Assembly: GCA_030141605.1 (NCBI GenBank)
Contig: JAQGDQ010002377.1
Location: 62,001 to 126,000 of the forward strand
Reading direction: 5' to 3'
From: Tubiluchus corallicola
Lineage: Eukaryota; Priapulida; Priapulimorpha; Priapulimorphida; Tubiluchidae
DNA: 64,000 nt
Positions 19,767-31,900 of the stretch are shown in pieces. Numbering within the stretch: the stretch's first letter is position 1; each line of letters starts with the position of its first letter. Under the pieces are notes generated by a model that searched no databases, was not told where the DNA came from, and saw only the letters and a program-made list of their open reading frames with translations. The position numbers and the translations under genes were made by a program.

Positions 19767-22700
19767 ATGCCACCAGTCGGAAAAGCACGTATGCCAAGGC
19801 CTAACACGCAGTTGACAGGCATTCCAAATCTTCCACCTATCCCCAAACCAAGTATTTGTGTTTACGAAGCTTCACCATTATACAAGGTAGACTTAGACTA
19901 GAAAATTAATATTTACTATGTGGTTTAAACTTGTTTTGACTTTTGAGTGAGCTGTATGTACTTTTGTTGAAACTTTTTAAATTCAATGTCTCTTTGATTA
20001 TACTTATTCACAAAGTTTCATTTCAAAAATTTACTAATTTTGGATGTAATCATTGTTAATAATCTCAATTAACATTATAAATATCTAAGGAATAATCAAT
20101 GCTTGACATTTTACTTATTTGTGATCATAATATCAATAGTTCAAGACTATTGTAAATGACGGCATAAACACACAATTGATTGAAGTTTGAAATTTGTAAA
20201 GCCGGAAATGTGGTTTCAAAATCTGGAACACCGTCTAGTTTTGAACTATGAACTCTTTGCTAACAAGGCAAGTGCCATAAACCACTAAACTGTCTTATTC
20301 CCCAGCAATTGTGACAGTCCAAAGTACATCCCTTGTAACTTGCTGACCGGTTCAGCATTTCCAATGTCAGATCACTCCAACTAGAGTGATTCTGGCTAAT
20401 TAGATTAATTTTGATTTTGATTTTGAGCCTGAAATTCCCATGGGCAACTAATTAATTATTTATAATCTTAATAGTTAATATGCATTGGGTGTAAGAGTCA
20501 CGCATTTTAGGCTTTGTTGTTTTCTCGAGCCCGAAAACCAATAAATCGCGACACTCGCATATTTTAGATCAAGCACAGATCTTATCCTTGTTGCCTCCGT
20601 CTTCTTCTGAAACTCATCTTAGAATGTAAATTATTTGTTTACTAAATTTAGTTACTAAAGCTTCCACTTTTCATTCATCTCCATTTTCTTTTGTTGAGCA
20701 AGTTAGTGCAAATGTTTCATATTTTCCTCGATCAGTTAGCAACAGTTGAAAGAAATTAAGTACCAGTAGGTAATTATGCATTGTTATTTATTTTATTCTA
20801 ATACGTTCTAGTCAGAAATTTATGTTCCTTTTATTATTTGCCTCATACATGTAATAACTTGTGGTAAGTTATTAGGCTTAATCTGTTTTTAGGCTGCAGC
20901 TCTTGGATTGAGACAAAAGTAAGTTGAGAAAATGAGATACTGCAAATTGTAATCACAATATTTAATTAGATTATGTTACATCTGAAACCTAAACTTGAAG
21001 AAGCTCATCAGTATTTAAGTAGGCTTAATATAGTGTATTCGGGAACACTTAAATTTAGCTTGCATTTAAACCTTCCAACATGCACTCAAAAGAGTATTAT
21101 AAAATACACTGGCTCTGCCCGTACTCCTATCGTGAGGTCATTTACCCCTACACCCTGTAACTGAATTGTAACGTCTCACTCAGTTGGTTCTCTACTCTTG
21201 GCAGCTCTGCATCAATGTTATTGCTAATGATGGTACAAACCCATTGTCCAAAAGCATTGTAAATAATTAAGTAATTGCTCTTTAGAATTTCAGGTTCAGC
21301 TATCAGAACTAATAAAAACAAAATTTTAGAATCTAAATAGCTAGAATTACCTGGCATGAGTAATATAAATCAGAAATCCTGAAATGTTTGGCTAGCGTTG
21401 ACTTTGAAATGTCATAATCACCGGGGTAGCATTACTTATTCCCATACTTATTAGCATTACTTAATCAATAATAATTATCTACACTATAATATACTATAAT
21501 GCTATACTATAAGATATTATAATAATCAATCTTTGATGACATTTTACAGACAATTGAGGCGAAGATGACACATCCACCTATTTTAGCTAGAGCTCCATAC
21601 ACACTGGCAGCTCCATGGAAAGAGCAGAGGTACTGCCGGACTCCTAGTGAGTCTATAGGAAACAATTTTACCCCCGCAGCTGCAAAATATCAGCTAAAGT
21701 CACTAGCGGGTCAGCGAAGAAAGGGGGCAGAGTTGCGAAAACGGACGAGTTTGGTCAGAAGTGTAAAAATACCGTCTCTTCAAGCTGCAAAGCGAAAAAA
21801 GAAGAAAATGGCTGCAGAAAGGCATGTAGTAAATTTGTTGTTTCTTAGTTTGGCATGAATTATATGCAAAATAAGTTAGAGGTTTATTCATTGGCCTCAA
21901 AATTTTGAGTATGAGTTGTATTTATTATGTTCAGTTATTCTCTATACAGTGCCATGAGACCTTATAATTCGCTAAATTTTACAATTCCTCACACACACGA
22001 AATTAATTCGTGAAGATTATTAGGACAAGGGTGAGCGTTAGGGTTGGGGTTAGGATTAGGTTAGCGGTTATGGTTAGGTGAGTGTAAAGATTAAGGCTAT
22101 GGTTAAGTTGGATTAGGGTTAGGGTTGGGGTATTTAAATTGTTTGGGGAATTGTAAACTCCTTCCTTTTAACTCATAAATATATAGCCTATTTGTGGTTC
22201 TTAATTTGTGGAAATTAATATTATCATTTATTTTATGTGGAATTTGTCAAATCTAAATAATTCTTATAATAACAAAAGGTAAAAACCGTTTCAGATACCA
22301 ATGAACAATGGCAATTTACATGTTATCAGAGGCGCTCAATTTCATAGAATGTTTATGTTTGAATTTACTAAGCAGCTTATTCTTTGCTAGGACTGTGGTT
22401 TCTATTGCACTCTTTCAGTAAAAAATCATTTGAAAGTCACATTCAACTTATATAAAAAAATTGGCTATATGCATTGTGCACCAAATAAATGGTGATTTGC
22501 ATACATTATTGTTTCAGATAGTTGTTTACAGAATTTACAATATCTTGTTTGTCACCTCACCAAATGGTCAATCAAATGTCACCAAATGTCTTATTGAAAG
22601 CCTGAGTATGTTTTATTAACGAATGAAAAGTGGTGGTGTTCCTATCTTTGCAGGGCTGCTAAGAAGCAGGCTATTGAAGCAGTTAGTCGTCCAATGTCAC

Positions 22701-25700
22701 CTGTGTTGCAGCGGGATATTATTCTTACGAAGTGTCAGGATGCAATTGTCGATCAAACTTTGACAGACTTTGAGGTTTGTATCTTTCATTTTTACTTTTG
22801 CCTCTAGAGCACTGCTTGATAAAATTCTATTGTCATTATGTGGAATGATATTAGTGAAGAAAGAGATGAAAACTGCATATGTAGACGAAAGGCAGGTGTG
22901 CTTAGTTAGCATGTTTTCATTGTTACAACATACACTTTCCCATAACATGCAGCGTATATATATATATATATATATATAAGCCTTTAATATCAATATGTAT
23001 AAAACTTTTCAAGGTCATTTGGTAAACCACATTTGTGAAATGTAGGGTTTTCGCTTATCATGACTTTTTGTGTTTTTAGCGGTATTGTTACTATATTAAT
23101 GAAGGTGTGCGTGACAGTGATCTAGCAGTTCAGCCACTGGAACTGATGCAGAATGCATTGTTGCGCTTAGGAAACAGTGTGCCTCCTGTGGGCAAACAGA
23201 AGAAGCTTCATGCAAAACTTGCTGCTGAACTGAACGATCGATACAAATTTAGTGTGAAAAAAGCCATAGGTAATCTCCACATTGCATTGGGTAACAATGT
23301 TGATTTTGTGCGTTATTCTTTTATGAGAAAAGAAGCTTACCAATTGGTGTATATACACATTAGTTAACTGATACCAGAATATTCACATATTTGTCAATTA
23401 ATTCATTTACGAAGATCAGCAAAGGCAGCTTCCTGGCAAAATGCTTTTTTACTCGCAAAATATAACTGTTTTGTACAAATGAAAAACGTTAACTTTTTAA
23501 ATGGAAAAGTGGTTGTTATTTTATAATCAGTTAAACACATTTTTAATTGAATAGTTGTTAATTTGAACTTTTTTACTTTTTCATCTTGGCTTGAAATTGC
23601 AGTGGAAAGCAAATATGTTCACTGATATGCCTATTGTTTTTACAGCAGATGTGCCGAATATTTTATTTTAGTTCTTTTTATTTGAATTAGTGGATTATAT
23701 TTTGATGGATGAGATAGAACGAATTAGACTGCAGATATACGAACTGCCAATTCCGTTCCCAGACAGGTATTACTTCCTCACCTTCATTCTTCATTAGTTT
23801 TGTTGAGTGACATTGTTTGTGACTGACTGGATGGGTGCTTTCATGCAAATGGCGTGTGTTGAAAACTAGCTCACTTTGGGCAGTACCATTCATAAACTAC
23901 TGGCTGTTTACCTCATAGAAGGAGGATATATTGCGAACGTAGCTGTGACACATCTGCCAGTTAAATGGCTCAAAACAACATAGAAGGACTTCCTTGATAA
24001 TGAGGCAGGCTCCAATCTCACTACAAATATCTCGTTGAGTAGATCCTGCTGTTAAACACTGGGTTCCAGCTTGCAGTGCATGAAATTGTATAAAAAAAGT
24101 ACAAAAAATTTGCATTTTCTTCTCGAAAAACATATTTATAAACTGCTGAAGAAGCAAATGTTGAAATTTTGGTTGGTATTACTTTGGTTGCTGTCATTGC
24201 TCTCACTTTGGCAGCATCTACATTTTGTGAATGTGGGTTCTTCTTACATTACAATAGAGTATGTACAACATTTATAATAGTTTTCCTGACGCTAGGCCGC
24301 TACTGACAATTAATATATAGTGCTAGTTACCTTGAGGCATTGTGAACCATACAATAAGTAATTCACAGTGCAATTTGAAAAAAACTATTGTGAATTTTAA
24401 TTGTAAAAATTATAGCAACATAATTAATGCCTCTTATCGCCAACTCAGAATATAACTTGGATGATGACAGGAAATCCTATCATATTCAATTATATGCATT
24501 TGATGATGTGGAACTAGCTTACTCCTAAATAAACTTTTTTCAATATTATCAATTTGCCTCTGCTGGAATTTATATTAGATTTAAAATAGTGTGTTAGTAG
24601 CTGTTGTTTATCCTCGTGGAATGCAAAATGCTAACTTAACAAGACGAAATTCAAATTAAACAAATAATCATAAAGTCCAACTGGGTTTTAATTGAATGTG
24701 TTTTTTATTATTCAGTGACTGTATGAGAAAGTGGTAATTATTCTAGCATTATGGCTGGACAGGGAATGCTCATTGGTTGCGACCACATACTTCATTTGTT
24801 ACACTAGTAGTTATACCATTTCAGGGTGATTCGTGCACCTGTGCCATGGCATGAATCATATCACGAGTCAAAGCTCTTAATGGAGATACATTTATTTGCT
24901 TCTAATGTAGTTATGCAAGAGTTACAGCGTTTATTTAATGAAAAGTAAGTAAAATAGTTTTAAGTATTGATTTTTCTTTATTATATAACAGCTTTAAATA
25001 TTGTTGCCTGCAGCCTAAACTGTTGTAATTTTAACCAAATATTGGAAACATGGTGACGAAATAGGTACCTTCTTATTTACTGTTTCATTCTTTAACGCAG
25101 TTGCTTATAATTACAGTCTAGTATCATTGAAATAAGCTATCTGACATATCTCTTGGTTTTTATGCAATTTCACAGTCAGATTTCACTAAATTTGACCATA
25201 GAGCATTTCAATCTTCTTAGCAGGTTGGGAAAATTATCAGTTTGCCATAACTAGTATTGATAACAGCATAGTTATTTTATTATTACTTGCAAACTAGAAA
25301 AGAAAGTAGAAGATTTTGCATACAAGTCCCGGTGAACTTAATTTAATGCTTTCATACTTTTGTGTGATTGAATAGTAATTAATAAACTGTACTTCTTGCT
25401 ATTGCTGGTGCCATCCTCACTCCTCAGCACTAAACTGTGAGGCTTGATTAATACAGCTGATAAAAATATACAAAAGACGATTAACAACCATATTAATAAA
25501 CAAATGATTTATTATCTGCATTATTTTTATTTAGGCTTTACAAGTTTTTGCTGATGCCAGCAATGTTGTTTTATATTGGTTTATTGTCAATCAAGTTTTT
25601 TGCAAGCTGTCAATAAAATAACCATGATGTACTGTTTGTCCATATGGCAATCTTATTTCTTCTAAACTTAAAGACTGCAAATGACGGATGTTTAATAATG

Positions 25701-25973
25701 TTACTATTTCATAGAGAAAGTGTGATAGTGTCATCTTACCAGAAAAATGCCATAAACTGATTTTGCATAATGATTACAATACAAGTTATTGTGATTTAAA
25801 TGCATTTGCATTTAAAATAAAGTAAACAATAGGTTTTGCAATTGTAGGTATATAAAATTGAGGTTCGTTAGTTGCAAACAACTAGAGGAGTCAGAATTAC
25901 CACTCCAACCAAGCAATTTTCAGAAGCTAATCGAATCCTATTGCAATGAAACTCGAACAAGGCTTCTAACGGA
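19767..25973 (+). CDS. DNAH7: Dynein exons 1-7: N-terminal tail
   Basis: Exon 1 encodes 40 residues, [20 protein letters not shown] then a proline-rich end. Exon 2 (21550-21821) is rich in lysine and arginine. Exons 3-7 carry [43 protein letters not shown] and [15 protein letters not shown]. The VDY...[15 protein letters not shown] segment is typical of the DNAH3/7/12 tail, which binds arm subunits and the doublet microtubule. The start is the least certain part: an acceptor at 19757 would keep the frame open upstream (FVN before the ATG), so a further 5' exon is possible. Confidence 0.85.
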
Positions 25974-28900
25974 GTATGAGCTGTTATTTACGATAATCAC
26001 AGATATTTAAATAACAAATATTATTTAGGATATGTACAAAAGTTTTTTGTGTGTGGAATAATGCAGAATATGAGCTTTCTATCTCAAAGTTTAGCTTAAT
26101 TTGAGAATACTGTTGATGCCATAAATATCCCCCTACTGTCATGAGTACAGCTGGTGCTGTTGGATTGTGAGCTACAAGGGGGAAATCTCAGGCTGAATCA
26201 GTCATATTGACTGGTAGCATTGGTGCCAAGCTGTAAGACTGTCAACATTTGAGCAATTGAGCACTCATTGACCGATCACTAAACAGCTTATGAATTTAAG
26301 CACCTGAAATTGAGCGCTAGTTTACCAATCACTAAGTAGTATTATCTGAAATTGAGCACTCCGCTAGCCAGTGAAGTGTGGCGACACAAACTGCACTTTA
26401 TTTACGCTGTTGCTATAGGTACCTCTTTCCTTCCTCGTGTCTTTCTGACATAATAGGAGCATTTTTATAGTGTGTGAAAACAGTCGTAATTTTGACAAAC
26501 TTCGAAATTACTTTGAATTTTTTTGTGTCAAAAAGTATATCAGAGTTTTGTACAGTATGCACTCGGGTTTCTGCTTAGCATTACGGTAAGCCAGTGAACA
26601 TGTGACCAGAAGAAGACGCTAGTAGTTATACTACTATACAGAGTAAGATTACTACTCTATTTAAAATTCAAGTCTTAATTTAAGCATTTCAACTAACTGA
26701 CATTCCATTTAACTAGTCTAACTGAAAACTGATAACACAGCATACAAGAAGTTAAAAATGACAACATAAAAAGACACTATATTAAGACCAAAATCATGGC
26801 AAATTACACCCCCAACCCTGACACCTATCAGCATCAAATACAGTTAACAAATTCCCAAGCATTTTTTAAGGGTGTTCATATTATTTAAAATGTTAATGAC
26901 TACAAAAGTCTGGTATGTATCATGTAATGAAAAGTGTAATCATAATAACAGCACAATGAAAGTTAGTTAAAATTTCAAGTAAATAATAACACGAATGTTT
27001 AGTGAAAATAATAAATAAATGTTAATGTTACGACTTCACAAAAAATTGTTGCTTTGGTTTCTTTAAAAAACATTTTGTACTTAATACAATTGGCTTTAAG
27101 GTACAATACTTCAAGTTATAACACTTAAAGGTACAGTTCCATCCTGAAGTGCTTTGCGTAATGCAACAGTGGAGGCACCATGCTTAGTTAAGCAATCAGC
27201 TAGTAATCCTTTTCTGTGGAGGCACCATGCTTAGTTAAGCAATCAGCTAGTAATCCTTTTCTGTAAGCTGTCAGTTTAACTGTCTTGATTAAGGTATATG
27301 TTACTACTGCCATCAGATGAAAGACTAATGCCACAGTACTTAAAGGCATCACTATCCTCTTTGCCTACTTTGAATGCTGCATGGATCTTACTAATGATCA
27401 TGGATTCAAAATTTGTGGTTCCACCGCAAATAAAGCACAAGCTACTATGCCAGTCACCGTTTCAGCATTATTAGTCCAATTAAATACTGTAGGATTCATC
27501 TTTGACATAACTCCATTATACTTGTTCATAACAGCTTGGACTCTGCGATACCATTGTAATGATGAATTTGTGATACCATAAACACATTTATTGAGTTGTC
27601 GTAAAGTTCATTCACGGCTAGCTTCTTTTGGAGGTTTTATGTAGACATCCCTATCAATCATTTCTCATTGTAGAAAGCAGTTTTGATATCCACTGAAAAG
27701 CAGTTTTGATATCCATTGAGTTCATCTTCCATCTACAGAGTGCAAAAATTGCAATTATTACTCTCAGTGATTCATAAGCACAAGTAGAAGAGTCTCTTTG
27801 TATGTCTACATTAAACTCTTTAAATCCTCTCACTACTATTCTAGCTTTTGGCACTATTCCATCAGGTGTGGATTTTAACGTGCATTAACGTGGATCTTCA
27901 GTTGCTTTAACTTTAGTTTTTTCTTGTTTACTTATATCATATGTCACCACATATGTATTGGTTCTTGAAACATCACTGCTAAATCTAGTACAGTTCCAGC
28001 TTTCTTTAAAGAAGATTTGCTAAGTAACAGAGGAATGTCAGCTTTTACTACTTCGGCTGCAATCCTACAGCTCGTATTTCCAATTTTTGCCGATAAGTTC
28101 ACTGTTTTGTATGAGTGCATCATACCATCAAAGTTTTTATATGCGTCATAAGTACTATCCTTGCTCTCTTTTAAAAACACTCCATCCAATGTACTAAGAA
28201 GTGTCGTCATACCATCCACCTTATTTAAATTTTCAACTCTGATGCTTAAAGCCGCTTCTCTGGCCTTGCCAGTTAAGGTTAATGTCACCACTTAATGCTT
28301 GTTTCTTCGCCTCAAGTTCAGTTACTAACCGCCATATTTCCAATTTATTTTTTTGTGTGTGTCATATGCGTCCTTACTAAACTTCGTCAGATTTTTGTAG
28401 TTTCCTGCCTTCTTAAAAATTTATCAGTTATTTTTGGCAGCACTTATGTTGTCAGCTGAACTACTCTCTGCTGCCATGAAAACTGATAACACAGCATACA
28501 AAAAGTTAAAAATGACAACATAAAAAGACACTTTATTAAGACCAAAATCAGCCCCAACCAAGTGCTGACACCTATCGGCATCAAATACAATTAACATAAC
28601 TAACCTTCAAAAGAGCTCATGCAATAATTTGTTAATTATTGCAAGAACGGTTAACCCACTATTACTGTTGTTATCATTTTGTCCTACATTTCTGTTAGTA
28701 CTAGGCATTCTTAACTGGTTCCCAGCATGATTCTATGCTATATATTTGTGAATGAAGGAATCTGACAAAATGTCCATCGCCCAAAAACCACTAATACTAT
28801 TTTTTCTAACACCAACATTAATGTCACCATTTGTATCAGTATCAATATGCTTAGGAGCTGTCAAAACATGGACAACTCCTTTAGAATTGATTTTCCGTGT

Positions 28901-31900
28901 GTCTTATGCATCCTCACTAATCTTCAGTGGATTTTTGTAGTTTCCCGCCGCCTTAAAAATTTATTTAAGCGCTTTCGTAGTGATTTATTTAATCGAATCC
29001 ATATGCAACATCAGAATTAAAAATCGTTGATTTAAAAAAATGTGTAAACAATTGCAAACTGTTATATCTAAAACATGCGACCTGCTTTTAAAAAGGTAGT
29101 ACTTTGTGGTGTTTTTAGAGTCGCAAACTACCTCTACAACCTTGACTAAACTTCCATGCTACTAGTGTTGCACGATCCCATGAAAAGAAGTGCAGGCAAC
29201 AGCCACTCACAACATCAACACCAGACTCTGACATGTGGCAGAAGTTCTTGCTAAAAAGCAAATTCTAAAGGAAGGTGGTGATCCTGCCAACAGAGAGTGG
29301 GTGTTGAGCTGCATGAGAATTCATTTTGGCAAATATGAAGGCCACACATTCTTATGGCTTCTGCAGAATGATGCACTTTATGCTGTGTACGTGGTGAGCT
29401 AGCTCACAATTGATAGGTATACTAGGTAATGTGAATATAGGTTTTTATTTTAAATTAGCTATTCTACACTGTATTGATTTTGTAATTGCAATTATGTCAA
29501 TGCAGAATGATTGATTGTGTGCAGGTAAGTTTTGCAGTTCAAAAATTAATAAAATTTGGGATTTAGTATTTTTTGTTTTCATTACTACTATTTCATTAAA
29601 CTGGTGTGTTTCTTAACTTTTTCAAAGTGAGATGGCTTTTTATTTATTTTAGTTGTTAATAGAGAGATTTTTTGGAATATCAGGAATGACCAGTCTATTT
29701 CTCTTAGGTCGAAATGAAATCACGTAGGCCCAAGGAACCTGATGAACTTACAGCAAACAAAAATTGCTTGGAGGAATTCCTCAGACACTTTCCACTTGTG
29801 ATGGATGAAGTAGCAAAAAGTATAGGTAGATGGGGAGAAGAAGAAAGAAGTGAGTGACTAGTATTGACCTCATCCTTAGCTAGTGCTGTTTTTATAAGTG
29901 CTGGAATTTTTCCTCAGCTTCTTGTAACTTAGCACTGAAAAATACATCTTTATATAGGCAGTCACACATCATGAGGCTACAATAACCAAGGGTGTTGCAT
30001 TTGAGCCTGTGGTATGCAGGCCGTTTTCTGCTATTGGTGCTTCACTGCAGCCTGCAAATGAAACTTTTTCTTGACCTTAGAAGAAGTAGAAGCTCAAATT
30101 GGTAAATATAAAATTTATTATTATTACTATTGTCTGTTTAGTTTAAAGACCTGCATAAATTTTGGCAGCTAATTGCTATGTTGCTAACTCAACTAGCAAA
30201 TAACGTAACCAAAAATAGAGTAACCCAACTTCTAATTGGTAAGTTGCTATGTTATCTAAATTGCTAAGATACCAGCAACAAGGAGTTTACCTATTCCGGA
30301 AACCGCTGTTTCTTCAGTCAAGTGTGTTAACTGTTAAATTTTATGTTTCTGAGAGTATGAATTCTAAGAATCTGATTTCTGTCGTTTGAGTTAAATTTCC
30401 AAGGTTATTCAGAAACACAGCTAGTTAGCAAAAAATCACAACACTACATCCTCCAAAATTTGCTTTTTGTAGCATAACTGATGTAATAAACTTTTGTTGT
30501 GTATTAGTAATAACACCAGCATTATAAGCAAATTACATGATTAACTAGTAGCATACTGCCAAACTCATCAAATTATGTAAATTAATAATAGGTGGAACAT
30601 GTTACTGCATGTATAAACTTTGGCTTTTTTATCCCTGCTCTCTATAGACTTTTGCTTTTTGCAAGGTAGCAAATGAAATAAGTTTTATTAGGTGCTTTAA
30701 TTTCCATCCATTAAAATCGGTTATTTTCATGATCCAGTGATGCAAAGGCAACAGAGCTGATATTGCCAGAAGCTTGGGCCAATTATTTACCAGAATATAA
30801 CCACTAGTGGCTGCCCAAGGCTCTGTTTGAAGGTAACCTTTGAAAGACTTGTGAAGCTGTTTTAAAGAAGCAGCAGAATAGCCTTTGGTTCTACCTACCT
30901 CATCCAAACTAAGTTGGCAAGTGTTGGACATCCACGTCTATTGGACATTGGCACAGAGTGTCTTTGCTGCCAGGTAAACTAAGTTGTTTTATAATCCATT
31001 TGTAGGAACGATGGCCACAATTAATTTTGCAGCTTTACGGTAGCACTGATGTGAAATCATTTAAATCTACCATTCATCATAGCAAGCACTGACTAGGTTA
31101 AAATTTTGTCAACAACATAAAGAAAATGGGGCATTCGAATTTTTTTGGAGATGACAAAATTGATCTCACAACAAATTCTTTAGCCTGCGAACATTTTTAA
31201 GTGACATTTGCTACTCACAGTTTCAAGTGACAACTTACTGTGAATTGTTCTGGTGGGACTTGGAGGCTTATGGTGGAACTTATTAAGGTTAATGCCCTAA
31301 AATGAGGTGTATTGACTATGTTTAGCTACAGAGACAGCATCTCTGAATAAGGCTAACAACCAGAATGAGTAAAGTGAATAAAGCTGCTCAGAGCTAGTAT
31401 TTAACTCAATAGTCGCCCATCCATATACTGTCAAACCTGAGTATTGCTTAACTACTGCTGCCAAATGCACATTGCTGCTTTAAATGGTGTACAATTTATG
31501 TATACCTTGCTATTGATTATAGACTTCATGACTGTGATTCTTTGCAGGTTACTCACAAGCTAGCTGGTGCGGCTGCAGGTACGTCAGTGAGGTCGACTAA
31601 TGTTGGCAATGAGCATGGTGAGATCTTGATGTCAGTCCTGACAGGTGGAAAAAGGCTCATACTAGAAACAGTGTGTCAAGCGTTGTGGCTTGGTCAAGCG
31701 TTGTGAAGTTGCGCAAGCATTGCCACCATGCTTGCTATACGTTAATCGGGACTGCTTTTGGCTTGTAGCAGGCCTTCGTCATTCAAGAAACATTTTGCTG
31801 AATGGAAAGATCTTGAAATTAGACTCCACATTTGCCACTTAATGTGTCGCATTGCTTTGGCATGTAGTACAGAAAGCCACCTTTTATACAAGCTGTCTAT

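Larger units (their letters stand above)
26723..28596 (-). mobile_element. Ty1/copia LTR retrotransposon, internally deleted
   Basis: LTRs of about 120-127 bp lie at 26723-26849 and 28477-28596, with TGTTAA...TTTTCA ends on the element strand. A TAAC flank is present on both sides (26719-26722 and 28597-28600). Between them, in order, are a gag remnant (27944-28291), a reverse transcriptase remnant (27654-27854) and the RNase H end (27121-27262). Complete copia elements are about 5 kb; this copy is 1.9 kb and lacks most of protease, integrase and reverse transcriptase. It sits antisense to the dynein gene. Confidence 0.85.

Noticed and set aside
20893-20918. Candidate 26-nt micro-exon of dynein between exons 1 and 2 (AG/GCTGCAGCTCTTGG...)
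   Set aside because: Its length would break the frame; exon 1 (phase 0) joins exon 2 (phase 0) directly.
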